From: Caulifigura coniformis
Lineage (GTDB): Bacteria; Planctomycetota; Planctomycetia; Planctomycetales; Planctomycetaceae
NCBI RefSeq assembly: GCF_007745175.1
Contig: NZ_CP036271.1
Location: forward strand, 806,001-870,000
Direction: 5' to 3'
Length of the DNA stretch: 64,000 nt
The notes below the pieces were generated by a model. It was not told the DNA's origin and did no database searches. It worked only from the letters and a program-made list of their open reading frames with translations. Every line of letters begins with the position of its first letter. The stretch's first letter is position 1. Below, in pieces: positions 45,101 to 54,282 of the stretch. A program made the translations under genes and the position numbers.

Positions 45101-47228
45101 GCGCTGGACGCAGGATCAGTACTACCAGACGGCCGCGTACTTCGCGCGGATCGGTCTCGAAGCGGATCCGGCCAGTGGCGACAAGAAGATCGGCGGGACG
45201 GCCGTGGAAGGGGCGAAACCGCTCTACGAGAAAGTCGTCGACAAGAAAGAAGGCGAAGAGATCCACTTGCGGACCGGCGCCGTCGCCAGGCCGGAGTTCC
45301 CGTACCACGCCGAATATCAGATCGCAGGCGACCCGAGCCGCCGCGAAGAACTGGCCCGCTGGATCACATCGGCCGACAACCAGTATTTCGCCAGGAGCTA
45401 CGTCAACCGCATCTGGGGTTATCTTCTCGGCGTCGGATTGATCGAGCCGCTGGATGACATCCGGGCCGGCAATCCTCCGACGAACCCGGAGCTGCTCGAC
45501 TGGCTGACGAAGGATTTCATCGATCACGGGATGGATGTCAGGCACCTGATGCGCACGATCTGCAAATCGCGGGCATATCAGCTGTCAGTGTCGACGAACG
45601 CCTGGAACGCCGACGACACGCAGAACTACTCGCACGCCCTGGCGCGGCGCCTGCCGGCCGAGGTGCTGTTCGACGCGATTCACTCCGTCACGGGCCATGC
45701 CTCGAAGATTCCAGGAGTGACTCCCGGTCTGCGGGCGGCAGCCCTGCCCGATTCGGAACTCGGCACGAAGGATGGATTCCTCGACAACCTGGGACGCCCC
45801 GCGCGGGAAAGTTCCTGTGAGTGCGAGCGGGCGAATGACCTGCAGCTCGGCCCGATCATGGCGCTGATGAGTGGTCCGACCGTGGGCGACGCCATCTCCG
45901 ATGGCGAGAATGCGATCGCAAAACTCGTCAAAGAAGTCCCGGACAACGCGAAGCTGTTCGACGAACTCAGCCTTCGCATCCTGAACAAGCCGGCGACGAA
46001 GGAGGAGATCGGTGCGGTCGAGTCGCTGCTCACCCAGATGGATGCGGAGAATGCCGACCTGGAGAAGGAGCTCGCGGCGTACGAAACAAAGATTGCGCCG
46101 GTCGTCGCCGAGCAGACAATGAAACGTGAGGCCGCCATCGCTGCCGCGAAAAAGGCGCACGATGAGCACTTCGAATCGATCAAGCCGGCGATCGAGGCGG
46201 CCGAAAAGGAACGTACCGGGAAGATCGCTGCCGCCGAAAAGGACCTGGCCGATTATGAGAAAACGCTGGAGCCGAAAGTCGCAGACTGGCTGGCCGCGGC
46301 GAAAAGCGAATCGACCGGCTGGACGACGCTCAACATCGACCTGAAGCGGTCGAAAAGCGAGATCGGCGGGAAGTTCGCGAAGATGGAAGACGGCTCGATC
46401 TACATCGCTCCCTCGAATCCGAAGAAGGGGCAGTACGTGCTCGTCGCCGATGTCGACCTGACCGGCATCACCGGGGTCAAACTTGAAGCCCTGACGGATA
46501 GCCGGCTCAAGGGAATGGGGCCCGGTCGTTCACCGAACGGCAATTTCGTCGTGACCGAGTTCGAGATGAGCATCGCTCCGAAAGGGAAACCGAACCAGAA
46601 ACAGAAGGTGGATCTGCACAACGCCAAGGCCGACTTCAGCCAGGCGGGATACGAGGTCGCCACGGCGATCGACGGCAAGCGCCCCGAGTCCAGCAATGGC
46701 TGGGCCGTCGTCCCCGAGACAGGCAAGAACCACGTCGCCACGTTCGAATGCAAATCGCCGGTGGGCCATGACGGCGGCTCGACGATCACGATCGCGATCG
46801 ACCAGCGGTATGCCGACTCGGCCCACAGCCTGGGACGTTTCCGGTTGTCAGTGACGAAATCCCCCGCGCCGGTCAGCTTCGGCCTGCCGGAGAACCTGCT
46901 GCAGATCGCGGTTCTGGACGCCTCGGCCCGCACACCGGAACAGAACAAGACCGCGTTCGACTACGTCAAGTCGCAGGATGTCGAAGCGAAGAAGAAGGCA
47001 GACGCACTGACAGTCGCGAAGAAGCCGCTTCCGGAAGATCCGAAGTTGGTGGAACTGCGGAACTCCCTGAAGGAAGCCGAAAAGCCGCTGCTCGTGGATC
47101 CGCAATTGGCCCGTCTGAAGCGGGCGGTCGACCTCAGCAGGGACCAGCTCGGCCACAAGCGGCTGACGATCGCCCAGGACTACGCCTGGGCCCTGATCAA
47201 CAGCCCGGCGTTTTTGTTCAACCGCTAG
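42114..47228 (+). CDS. PSCyt1-WD40-Ig-DUF1549-DUF1553 giant secreted protein
   Basis: A 1,704-residue protein with a signal peptide (about residues 1-29). Layout: a PSCyt1 cytochrome-c-like domain with CQGCH (about residues 44-48), WD40-type repeats (about 140-500), an Ala/Pro-rich linker, an Ig-like block (TRLASYEPAGGANVRVS), a second PSCyt-like haem site with GCNAGTCHG (about residue 640), DUF1549 containing the CNKCHDHPFE motif (about residue 985), then DUF1553, and a long C-terminal coiled-coil/beta region (about 1300-1700). Planctomycete proteins of this kind are thought to act with DUF1501 partners in an oxidative or polysaccharide-degrading complex; the chemistry is unknown. A DUF1501 gene follows at 85 nt. 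AGG lies 8 nt before the ATG. Confidence 0.92.
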   Translation: MRFRSFASLCCSFFSVALNAISIAAVADEPAAKISFDKQIRPIFQANCQGCHQPAKAAGGYVMTSFERLAKGGESGDAAVVAGKPEESELLKQIVPGSDGKAAMPKDKPALSAADIDLVRKWIEQGAADDTPVNAVQHYDVHHPPVYYRLPVVTSLDHSPDGSLLAIAGFHEVILRKTDGGEVYGRFIGVSERIESVRFSPDGKKLAVAGGLPCRMGELQIWDVESKKLEISIPVTFDTIYGASWSPDGTRVAVGCADKTVRAFDVASGQQTFFSGAHDDWAVDTVFGVDGKHLVSVGRDMSAKLYETETQRFVDNITSITPGALKGGLQTVARHPRRNNILIGGSDGVPRVYRMERVTNRVIGDDANLIRRFPAIPGRIFGVDYSADGKQITVCSSLDGKGWVYTYSADFDDVLPDEIKAIVQKVASSQSADEKKKLEEFVTKDVALLNKVELPSSIYAVSVSPDGKFVAAAGAEGILRKIDAASGAVLSETPVVDVSPSAVAALPATPSASESAPVPSAPEPTPPSMTITRLHTQPESISLAGPYSYNQLLVFAELASGDQVDVTRLASYEPAGGANVRVSKTGLVKPQGNSTGTLKISALGQSVDIPVTVESYEASKPLSFIEDVNPVLSKVGCNAGTCHGSKDGKDGFKLSLRGYDAIFDIRSLTDDHASRRVNTASPDDSLMLLKATGAVPHVGGQLFKPGDEYYRIVRTWIAEGARVDLSHAKPTRIDVYPNNPVVQTIGSRQQVRVVATWPDGHQRDVSRECFIESGNGDVAATTSAGLITVLRRGEAPILARYEGAYAATTVTAMGERGGFAWVDPPTWGEVDRLVAEKWKRVKVLPSDLCTDHEFIRRLYLDLTGLPPSADEVRKFVDDGRDTRVKRNELIDKLIGSEEFIVFWTNKWADMLQVNGKFLAREGATAFRQWIREEVASNTPYDQFAYKVLTASGSNKDNPAASYYKILRDPEMIMENTTHLFLAVRFNCNKCHDHPFERWTQDQYYQTAAYFARIGLEADPASGDKKIGGTAVEGAKPLYEKVVDKKEGEEIHLRTGAVARPEFPYHAEYQIAGDPSRREELARWITSADNQYFARSYVNRIWGYLLGVGLIEPLDDIRAGNPPTNPELLDWLTKDFIDHGMDVRHLMRTICKSRAYQLSVSTNAWNADDTQNYSHALARRLPAEVLFDAIHSVTGHASKIPGVTPGLRAAALPDSELGTKDGFLDNLGRPARESSCECERANDLQLGPIMALMSGPTVGDAISDGENAIAKLVKEVPDNAKLFDELSLRILNKPATKEEIGAVESLLTQMDAENADLEKELAAYETKIAPVVAEQTMKREAAIAAAKKAHDEHFESIKPAIEAAEKERTGKIAAAEKDLADYEKTLEPKVADWLAAAKSESTGWTTLNIDLKRSKSEIGGKFAKMEDGSIYIAPSNPKKGQYVLVADVDLTGITGVKLEALTDSRLKGMGPGRSPNGNFVVTEFEMSIAPKGKPNQKQKVDLHNAKADFSQAGYEVATAIDGKRPESSNGWAVVPETGKNHVATFECKSPVGHDGGSTITIAIDQRYADSAHSLGRFRLSVTKSPAPVSFGLPENLLQIAVLDASARTPEQNKTAFDYVKSQDVEAKKKADALTVAKKPLPEDPKLVELRNSLKEAEKPLLVDPQLARLKRAVDLSRDQLGHKRLTIAQDYAWALINSPAFLFNR

Positions 47229-47313
47229 TTTCCCCGACGACCGGGATTCCCGGAATTGACGGACCGACGTTACGCTGACACCCATCGACGCAGACCTAAT
47301 AGCGAGGCTTCTC

Positions 47314-48786
47314 ATGCTTATTCGCGTTCCCGGTCAGCCCGGCAAAGATCTTTGCGACGGCCATCTTGGCGTCACCCGGCGTGACGTCCTCCGTGTCGGC
47401 GGCTCGAGCATGCTCGGGGCGACCCTCGGCGGCATGCTGCAGATGCAGGCGGCCAGCGCCGCGGAAGGAACCGTCGGCGGCGCCGGCTGGGGGCAGGCCA
47501 AGAGCATCATCCTCTGCTATCTGCAGGGGGGGCCGAGCCATCTCGATCTGTGGGACCCGAAGGAGAACGTCCCCGAGAACGTGAAGTCGATCTTCAGCCC
47601 GATCAGCACGAAGGTCCCGGGGCTCCAGTTCACCGAGCTCCTGCCGCAGCTGGCCAACGTCACCGACAAGGTGACGATGATTCGCTCGATGAGCTACACG
47701 CCGAACGGCCTGTTCAACCACACGGCCGCCATCTACCAGATGATGACCGGCTACACGACCGACAAGGTCAGCCCGTCCGGCCAGCTGGAGCCGCCGAGCC
47801 CGAAGGACTTCCCGAACTTCGGCTCGAACATCATGCGGCTGAAGCCGACGAATACGCCGATGCTGCCGTTCGTCATGCTTCCCCGTCCGCTGCAGGAGAG
47901 CAATGTCGTCGGCAAGGGAGGCACGGCCGGCTTCCTCGGAAAAGCGTTCGACCCCTACACGCTGTATCCGGATGGGGACGACATGGACATGACGAAGATG
48001 GACCGCATCCGCGTCGACGACCTCGAGCTGCGGGCGGACGTTTACGGCGAGCGCCTCGAACGCCGTGCGAAGCTGCGCGACGTCGTGAACGCCGGCATGC
48101 CGGAAGTCGACCGCGCCGTGAAGAGCTACAACCTCAATGAGTACTACAGCCGGGCCCTGAGCCTCGTCGCCTCTGGAAAGGCTCGCGACGCGTTCGCCCT
48201 CGAACAGGAAAAGCGTGAAACCCGCGACCGCTACGGCCGGAATACCTTTGGCCAGTCCCTGATGCTCGCCCGCCGCCTGGTGGAAGCCGGGACCCGCGTC
48301 GTGGAAGTGGTGTGGCCCAAGGTGGCCAACAGCGACAACCACTCGTGGGACGTGCATACCGGCCTGCCAGACCGCATGAAGAAGCAGTCGGCCCCGATGC
48401 TCGATACCGGGCTTTCGGCCCTGATTGAAGACCTCGACGACCGCGGCATGCTTTCGGAGACGCTGGTGGTGGCGGTCGGAGAATTCGGCCGCAGCCCGCA
48501 GCGCGGCGTCAGCACCTCCGGCAACGGCAACAGCGCCGACGGCCGCGACCACTGGCCGTACTGCTACACGGCGGTCGTCGCCGGCGCCGGCATGAAGCGC
48601 GGCTACGTGCACGGCCAGAGCGATGCCACCGGCTCGGCCCCGCTCAAGGATCCGGTCCATCCCGGCCAGCTCCTGGCGACGATCTACCATGCCTTCGGCA
48701 TCAACCCGCAGACGATCGTCTACAACCACCTCAATCAGCCGCGCGAGCTGGTGAAGGCCGAGGCGGTGAACACGCTGTTCGCGTAA
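47314..48786 (+). CDS. DUF1501 protein, Tat-exported
   Basis: A 490-residue protein of the DUF1501 family (alkaline-phosphatase-like fold, sometimes called sulfatase-like). The N-terminus has [15 protein letters not shown], a twin-arginine motif followed by a hydrophobic stretch. The family blocks are [60 protein letters not shown] and a [16 protein letters not shown] metal/substrate region. It nearly always follows a DUF1549/DUF1553 gene, as here at 85 nt, which suggests one complex. A strong terminator follows at 48806. Confidence 0.93.
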   Translation: MLIRVPGQPGKDLCDGHLGVTRRDVLRVGGSSMLGATLGGMLQMQAASAAEGTVGGAGWGQAKSIILCYLQGGPSHLDLWDPKENVPENVKSIFSPISTKVPGLQFTELLPQLANVTDKVTMIRSMSYTPNGLFNHTAAIYQMMTGYTTDKVSPSGQLEPPSPKDFPNFGSNIMRLKPTNTPMLPFVMLPRPLQESNVVGKGGTAGFLGKAFDPYTLYPDGDDMDMTKMDRIRVDDLELRADVYGERLERRAKLRDVVNAGMPEVDRAVKSYNLNEYYSRALSLVASGKARDAFALEQEKRETRDRYGRNTFGQSLMLARRLVEAGTRVVEVVWPKVANSDNHSWDVHTGLPDRMKKQSAPMLDTGLSALIEDLDDRGMLSETLVVAVGEFGRSPQRGVSTSGNGNSADGRDHWPYCYTAVVAGAGMKRGYVHGQSDATGSAPLKDPVHPGQLLATIYHAFGINPQTIVYNHLNQPRELVKAEAVNTLFA

Positions 48787-48805
48787 TTCGGTCGACCACA
48801 CTCCC

Positions 48806-48840
48806 GAAGCCCGGCTTCTCTTAAGACGCCGGGCTTCTTC
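48806..48840 (+). terminator. Intrinsic terminator of the DUF1549/DUF1501 operon
   Basis: The perfect 10-bp stem GAAGCCCGGC (48806-48815) / GCCGGGCTTC (48828-48837) with a 12-nt loop is followed by TTC and, within 25 nt, a CTTTTTT run. It lies 20 nt after the DUF1501 stop. Confidence 0.8.
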
Positions 48841-48957
48841 ATGCGCAGGGGCCTTTTTTGCGACTCCACCGGCCGGAACCATGACAATACGCCGGCCACC
48901 CGGAATAATGCCGGCTCAACTCAATTTCGAACCCGCAGAGAAACGGCAACAGCTTCC

Positions 48958-50028
48958 ATGAAAACTGGCTTCGGCATCGTCGGCACAGGAATGATCTCCA
49001 AGTTCCACGCCCTGGCGATCAAGGACATCCCCAACGCCCGCCTCGTTGGCTGCTCGGATATGAAGCCGGAACGGGCCGCCGCGTTCGGCAAGGAAGAAGG
49101 CTGCAAGGGATACGAATCGCTGGACGCCATGCTGGCCGATCCGGAGATCCAGGTCGTGACGATCTGCACCCCCAGCGGCGCGCATGTCGAGCCGGCCGTC
49201 GCCGCCGCGAAAGCCGGCAAGCATGTTCTCGTCGAGAAGCCGCTCGAGATCACGCTCGAGCGCTGCGACAGGATCATCAACGCCTGTAAAGAAGCCGGCG
49301 TCTATCTCGGCGCCATCCTGCCGTCGCGATTCTCGCCGGCCAACCTGGCGCTGAAGAACGCGATTGATTCCGGCCGGTTCGGCAAGTTGACGCTGGGCGA
49401 CACGTATGTGAAGTGGTGGCGGACGCAGGAATACTACGACTCGGGCGCCTGGCGCGGCACCTGGGAGCTGGACGGCGGCGGCTCGTACATGAATCAGGCG
49501 ATTCACAATGTCGACCTGCTCTACTGGTTCATGGGCGATGTCGACCAGGTTTGCGGTTTGACATCGACCATCGCGCACGAGCGGATCGCCGTGGAAGACG
49601 TCGGCACCGCCATCGTGAAGTTCAAAAACGGCGCTCTCGGGACGCTCGAGGCCACGACCTCGGCCTGGCCGGGACTGCTGAAAAAGACCGAGATCCACGG
49701 CACTCAGGGCTCGGCCATCGTCGAGCAGGACGACGTCCTCATGTGGGAATTCGCCAACGCCGTCGGCGACGACGCCCAGGTGAAAGAGAAGTTTGCGAAG
49801 AAGGCCGGCACCACCGGCGGCGCCTCTGACCCCAAGGCGATCGCCTATACGGGGCACAAGCTGCAGTTCGAAGACTTCGTCGAAGCCGTCCAGAAGGGCC
49901 GGCCCCCGGCAATCGACGGACTGCAGGGGCGCAAGAGCGTCGAGATCATCCTCGCGATCTACGAATCGTCGTGGACGGGCAAGCGCGTCCAGCTGCCGCT
50001 CAAGGCCGATCCGAAGCGCCCGGCGTAA
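48958..50028 (+). CDS. Gfo/Idh/MocA family oxidoreductase
   Basis: A 356-residue NAD(P)-dependent oxidoreductase. The Rossmann motif is FGIVGTGMISKFHA, followed by VVTICTPSGAHVEPAV and the family's EKPLEIT (catalytic Lys in VEKPLE). The C-terminal sugar-binding domain has DGGGSYMNQAIHNVDLLYW, with the conserved His. Such enzymes oxidise or reduce sugars, inositols and related compounds; the substrate is not deducible. It follows the terminator of the DUF1501 operon and precedes a ceramidase-like gene at 57 nt. Confidence 0.94.
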   Translation: MKTGFGIVGTGMISKFHALAIKDIPNARLVGCSDMKPERAAAFGKEEGCKGYESLDAMLADPEIQVVTICTPSGAHVEPAVAAAKAGKHVLVEKPLEITLERCDRIINACKEAGVYLGAILPSRFSPANLALKNAIDSGRFGKLTLGDTYVKWWRTQEYYDSGAWRGTWELDGGGSYMNQAIHNVDLLYWFMGDVDQVCGLTSTIAHERIAVEDVGTAIVKFKNGALGTLEATTSAWPGLLKKTEIHGTQGSAIVEQDDVLMWEFANAVGDDAQVKEKFAKKAGTTGGASDPKAIAYTGHKLQFEDFVEAVQKGRPPAIDGLQGRKSVEIILAIYESSWTGKRVQLPLKADPKRPA

Positions 50029-50084
50029 GCGGCGCTCCGGGGCGACGGCTTCTTCGTCGTGTCCCAAACTCCGATGGGCTGGCC

Positions 50085-51608
50085 GTGATTGCATCCCGAT
50101 CGCTGACACTGACCCACCGCATGCTGCTGGCAACGGCGCTGCTGTGGGTTTTTTCGTGCACCGCCGACTCGCTCCATGCCGAACTGCTCGCCGGGACGGC
50201 CAAGGTGGATATCACCAACCGCACAGGCCCGGTGAATGATCCGCTGTTTGTGAAAGCCCTCGTACTGAGATCGGGCGAGACGACGGCCGTCATCATGACG
50301 CTCGATGCCGTCGCAGTAGGCGAGATCGGGCATATCAACAACGACTACCTCCCCGCGCTCCGGGCCCGGGTGCAGAAGGAGTTCGGGATTGCTCCGACGC
50401 AGATCCTGGTCAACGCGAGTCACTGTCATGGAATCGTCGCGCCGGATGTCGGCGAGTGTTCGTTCCAGGCCGTCAGCCAGGCGCTGAAGAATCTCGTGCC
50501 GGTCAGAGTGGGCGTCGGCGTCGGTCATGAAGACCGCGTCTCCGAGAACCGCCGCATCAAGCTGAAGAGCGGGAAGACGGTCGATGTGCGGCATGCGTAT
50601 TCGTTCGCCGCGGATGCCGACATCGCATCCGTGGGGCCGATCGATCCCGCCATCGGCGTGCTGCGGCTCGATCGGGTCGACGGCCGGCCGCTGGCGGTCG
50701 TCTACAACTTCGCCTGCCATCCGATCCAGGGAGTGCCCTCAGGCGCCAACACGGCCGACATGACGGGATTCGCCTCGCAGGTGATTGAAGACAACCTCGG
50801 CCACGGGGCCGTCGCCCTGTTCGTGCAGGGCTGTGGCGGCGATATCAACCCGGTGTCGTACAAGGCGGTTGACCAGCCGCGCGATGCCGAGCCGCTCGGC
50901 AACATGCTCGGCCTCAGCACGCTCAAGGCCGTTCACAGGATTCAGACTCAGGTCGACGAGCGACTGGTCGTGAGGAACGAGACGCTGGCCTTGCCGCGAT
51001 CCGATCAGGCCGATCGCATCGCGCAGCTCGAACAGGAGCAGACGCGCCTGGCCGCGAGCTTCAAAGGCACGACGCTCAACTTCAAGACCTTCCTGCAGCT
51101 GATGGTGAAGCACGGGCTGACAGGCGAATTTCCATCGTCCCCCGCCTCGCGTTATCTGCATGAAAAGGCTCTCGGCCGCGAGCAGCTCAGCCGTCTTGAC
51201 GCTGAGAACCGGAAGAACGTCGAAGCCTACCTTCAGAACATCCTGGCGATGGAAGAGCTGACCCGCGTGCAGACGAATCTTGCGCTCCTGCGGAAGCATC
51301 AGGCGCAGAACATCGCGGCCGGCAAGCGGACGGTGGATGTCGAACTCGCAAGCCTGCGAATCGGCGAGTTCATGCTGCTCACGTTCCCCGGCGAGCTGAC
51401 GGTGCAGATCGGGCTCAATCTCAAGTCGAAGTCGCCGCACCCATCGACCTTCATCGCCGGCTACACCAACGGCTACATCTACTACGCCCCGACAAAGGAG
51501 CAGCTCGAGAACCCGGGAAACGCCCAGGAAGATTGCGACAGCATCCTCGCCCCGGAATGGCAGGAGATGTTTGAGAAAAAGGCCATCGACATGCTCAATG
51601 CACTGTAG
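50085..51608 (+). CDS. Neutral ceramidase-like secreted hydrolase
   Basis: About 507 residues if the GTG at 50085 is used, which gives a signal peptide with Arg residues ahead of the hydrophobic core (MLLATALLWVFSCTADSLHA). An ATG at 50121 is the alternative. The family blocks are LLAGTAKVDITNRTGPVNDPLFVKALVL, ASHCHGIVAP (metal His), FACHPIQG, GASQVIEDN-like and VQGCGGDINP, as in neutral/alkaline ceramidase N-terminal domains, which hold Zn2+. The C-terminal ceramidase domain is only partly recognisable, so the substrate may differ. It follows the Gfo/Idh/MocA gene in the same direction. Confidence 0.83.
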   Translation: MIASRSLTLTHRMLLATALLWVFSCTADSLHAELLAGTAKVDITNRTGPVNDPLFVKALVLRSGETTAVIMTLDAVAVGEIGHINNDYLPALRARVQKEFGIAPTQILVNASHCHGIVAPDVGECSFQAVSQALKNLVPVRVGVGVGHEDRVSENRRIKLKSGKTVDVRHAYSFAADADIASVGPIDPAIGVLRLDRVDGRPLAVVYNFACHPIQGVPSGANTADMTGFASQVIEDNLGHGAVALFVQGCGGDINPVSYKAVDQPRDAEPLGNMLGLSTLKAVHRIQTQVDERLVVRNETLALPRSDQADRIAQLEQEQTRLAASFKGTTLNFKTFLQLMVKHGLTGEFPSSPASRYLHEKALGREQLSRLDAENRKNVEAYLQNILAMEELTRVQTNLALLRKHQAQNIAAGKRTVDVELASLRIGEFMLLTFPGELTVQIGLNLKSKSPHPSTFIAGYTNGYIYYAPTKEQLENPGNAQEDCDSILAPEWQEMFEKKAIDMLNAL

Positions 51609-52128
51609 GCGGAACAGGGGGAAGTCAGTCCGACACAGTGTTTTCTCGCGTTTCAGCAGGTCTGAGCAATAAGTGCTTTCGGCCGCCCGGACATTCAACC
51701 TGCCCACCGCACAGGCGAGAGCTTCCCGGCTCGATGTCAGAATCTCGCTGCGGCATGCGACGCAATCACTTTCGCAACTGAAGGTTAAGGCCCAAAGCCC
51801 CTTCAGGCGCGCGAAGACTCTGCCCGATGCGCAACCTCTCCCGTCAGGGTAGAGAGTTCGTTCTTTGGCAACGCAAACAGGGGGTGATCAGCCCCGCGGG
51901 AGGAGGTGAAAGACCACTCCAAAGCTCGTCACACATGTCACAGGTCCAGAACTCCAATGTTTTAGTCGGTTCTCCGCTGTCACAGGTCGTCACAGGTCTC
52001 CCTCCGGGGGACCGGCCTCCGCGATAACGAATGTCCACGCACCCTAAGAGGAAACTGGTACTCGCGGGATCTGCCGCTCGCATCGTTATCCTGCGTTGCG
52101 CCGCATCGCGAATCTCGCCTGCGGTGCC
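51609..52128. other. Intergenic region with dispersed repeat copy B
   Basis: About 520 bp between the ceramidase-like gene and the P450 gene. It contains copy B of the ~180-bp repeat (51829-52011). No gene was recognised. A promoter for the P450 gene is expected near its 3' end. Confidence 0.55.
51829..52011. repeat. Dispersed intergenic repeat, copy B
   Basis: Copy B of the repeat at 36056-36240. Shared identical segments: 51840-51852 (13 nt), 51857-51871 (15 nt), 51925-51951 (27 nt) and 51977-51995 (19 nt). Here a CTCTC/GAGAG inverted repeat (51836-51840 / 51852-51856) encloses CCCGTCAGGG. Confidence 0.8.
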
Positions 52129-53751
52129 ATGGCGACCCTCACTTCTGCAGTCCGCTCCATGAACGATACGTCGCAACCGTCTGCACCGCCTGCCAGTTCG
52201 GAGGTCCCGGTGGCGACCCCCCGAACCTCTGGCTTCGGCCTCTGGGAGCGGCTGGCCCGTCTGCCGGGGCAGCTCCTCGGGAGGAATCCATTCGGCGGCG
52301 AACTGCTTCCCGGGCGTGTTCCAATTCTGGCTCCCGGTTCTGGACGACCGGCGTTGCCATTCCCACACCCGTGGAACTACCGGGACCCGCTGTGCATTCT
52401 CGACTCCTACTTTCACGGCTCCGAATCGGCGGAAGGCGCCGCGCGGCACAACCGATATCTCGACTTTCCTGGCTTTCCGCCCGTCCTGGTGACGCGCGAT
52501 CCGGCCGTCATTCGCGCCATCTGCAGCGACACGGGCGACCAGCCGGGCCAGTTCGACCGCGATCCCCTCCCGTCGGCCGGCATCGCGCGGGCAACCGGCA
52601 AGGACACGCTCCTGTATTCGAACGGCTCGGTCTGGCGGCGGCAGCGGAAGATCGCGGCGCCGCCGTTCGGCAAGACGACCCTCTTCCAGCCAGAGCGATT
52701 CCACGAGTTCGAGGCGACCTTCCGGCAGACGATTCGCAAGCGTCTGGGAGTGCTCCGCGACCATCTCGCCTCCACCGGAAAGCCGACCGCAATCGTCTCG
52801 CTCGAGCCCGAGATCAAAGTGGTGATGCTGGAATTGCTCACCAACAACTTCTTCGGAACGGAAATCGGCTACGACGAACTGCGGTCAAATTACGTTCCGG
52901 CCATCGAACGGATGATCGACCACATCGTCCGCGACACGGTGACGAACACGCTTGGCCTGCCGCTGAAGAAGTTGCCCGCATTGACCCGATCAATTGCCCA
53001 GGCGAAACGCGACGACGCCACCTTCGAGGAACTGACCAACCTGGTTCTTGCCGGTCGAAAGTCGGGCAAAGGACTGTGGAAGCAGTTCAAGTCGGATGCG
53101 CCCGACTCGGCTCTCCGCAGCAACCTGCGCGTGTTCCTGGCCGGAGCGCTCGAGGCGACGACGTCCTACGCCACCTGGACGCTGGCACACCTGTCGCGCA
53201 ATCTCCCGGCGCAGGAGAAAGTGTTCACCGAGATCGAGCACATCGACGACTACACGCCAGACCGGCTCGATGAGGCCGGCTACTTCTGTCGTGTGCTCGA
53301 TGAAACCCTGCGCCTCACGCCGTCGCTCTATTTCCTGCCCCGGCAGGCGACGGTGGATACGACGGTGACGATCTCCGACGGCCGAACCATGCAGATCCCA
53401 GCGCGGACGCACGTCCTGCTTGGCGTGTGGCATGCGAACCGGCATGATGACCATTGGGGGCCAGCGATCACCGGGTACCCCGCGAACGAGTTTGCCCCCG
53501 AGCGCTGGGAGCACCTGGCCGCCAGTGGACGGGCGTCGAAGGAGATGCTGCACTTCGGATTCGGGCACGGGGCGCGCGTCTGCCCCGGGAAGCACCTCGG
53601 ACAGCTGGAAGTGGCGCTGGTTGTCGGAGCGATCGTGAAGATGTTCCGGTTCAAGGCCGTGAACGCAACGTGTGAAGCGCGGGCCGGAGTTTCGACGAAG
53701 CCGGCCGATGGAACGCTCGTCGAGCTCGAGCTGCGCGCCCCCGCGAACTAG
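52129..53751 (+). CDS. Cytochrome P450
   Basis: A P450 of about 540 residues. The haem-Cys motif is FGFGHGARVCPGKHLG, the ExxR motif lies in DETLRLTP, the WxxxR region in VWRRQRK, and the I-helix carries AGALEATT for oxygen activation. There is a polar/Pro-rich N-terminal extension (about residues 1-45) and no clear membrane helix. The redox partner is not adjacent. The ATG at 52129 was picked; the ATG at 52159 is also possible and neither has a good ribosome-binding site. It lies alone on the plus strand between copy B of the repeat and the RNA candidate. Confidence 0.93.
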   Translation: MATLTSAVRSMNDTSQPSAPPASSEVPVATPRTSGFGLWERLARLPGQLLGRNPFGGELLPGRVPILAPGSGRPALPFPHPWNYRDPLCILDSYFHGSESAEGAARHNRYLDFPGFPPVLVTRDPAVIRAICSDTGDQPGQFDRDPLPSAGIARATGKDTLLYSNGSVWRRQRKIAAPPFGKTTLFQPERFHEFEATFRQTIRKRLGVLRDHLASTGKPTAIVSLEPEIKVVMLELLTNNFFGTEIGYDELRSNYVPAIERMIDHIVRDTVTNTLGLPLKKLPALTRSIAQAKRDDATFEELTNLVLAGRKSGKGLWKQFKSDAPDSALRSNLRVFLAGALEATTSYATWTLAHLSRNLPAQEKVFTEIEHIDDYTPDRLDEAGYFCRVLDETLRLTPSLYFLPRQATVDTTVTISDGRTMQIPARTHVLLGVWHANRHDDHWGPAITGYPANEFAPERWEHLAASGRASKEMLHFGFGHGARVCPGKHLGQLEVALVVGAIVKMFRFKAVNATCEARAGVSTKPADGTLVELELRAPAN

Positions 53752-54071
53752 TGGCGACGATTGATCGCGACCTGCTTTCGACAACGGCCCGCGCGCCGTG
53801 GAAGGCCACTCGGGGCATCACGCGGAGAGTTCAACGTCCGCGGGAAACCGGGCGCCGTCGTGGCGTTCGGCGGCCGCGAAGTGAAGGATTGACGCTGCGA
53901 GGCGCGGTCACGACTGCGGAAGGAATTCGCGAAGATCGCAAAACTCCTCTTGCCACGCCGGCGGATTTCGCAAGAATCGCGTCGTGCCGTGCGGACGCTG
54001 CACGGCTGGTTTTCAGGCCCGCCCTTCCGGTTATTCTGGCAAGTCGCCGGAGGTGGGGTGTTCTGTCAGAA
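53752..54071. other. Intergenic stretch after the P450 gene
   Basis: About 320 bp between the P450 stop and the structured RNA candidate. A GTG-started frame overlaps the P450 stop but its product is Arg-rich and lacks a ribosome-binding site. Nothing else was seen; the promoter of the RNA should lie near its right end. Confidence 0.45.
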
Positions 54072-54232
54072 AGGAGGTGGTCGCGTGCAATATCACTGTA
54101 CTAGCCAACGAGGTGCGACTGTCTGAGCGGACGTCGGCGGATGATTCGCCGGCCCGGTTTGAAGTGGCGGCTGTGGGGTAACCAGCAGTCGTCAGCACCG
54201 TGGCGTCCTTCGGGACAAGACAGCCACCTCCT
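54072..54232 (+). ncRNA. Candidate structured non-coding RNA
   Basis: A roughly 161-nt element closed by a perfect 9-bp helix, AGGAGGTGG (54072-54080) with CCACCTCCT (54224-54232). Inside it, GGTGCGACTG (54112-54121) pairs with CAGTCG plus GCACC (54186-54191 and 54195-54199) around a 3-nt bulge, giving an 11-bp interrupted helix. That helix encloses a 5-bp hairpin (54135-54139 / 54147-54151) and a 4-bp GGTT/AACC pair (54156-54159 / 54180-54183). Next to it is a GTCC-TTCG-GGAC hairpin (54205-54216) with a stable UUCG loop. A strong intrinsic terminator follows at 54283. There is no downstream plus-strand gene for a riboswitch to control, so a stand-alone RNA is the best reading. It is not an obvious 6S, SRP, RNase P or tmRNA. 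Confidence 0.6.
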
Positions 54233-54282
54233 CATTGGACCCCACGGACGACTCGTCGTTCAGGGTTGATGAGTGATGAAAC

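Noticed and set aside
53751-54104. GTG-started frame overlapping the P450 stop
   Set aside because: No ribosome-binding site and Arg-rich, non-protein-like composition.
54087-54128. 13-codon GTG-started peptide after AAGGAGGTGG inside the RNA candidate
   Set aside because: The purine run is one side of the closing helix, so it is better explained as RNA structure; kept as an alternative in the finding.
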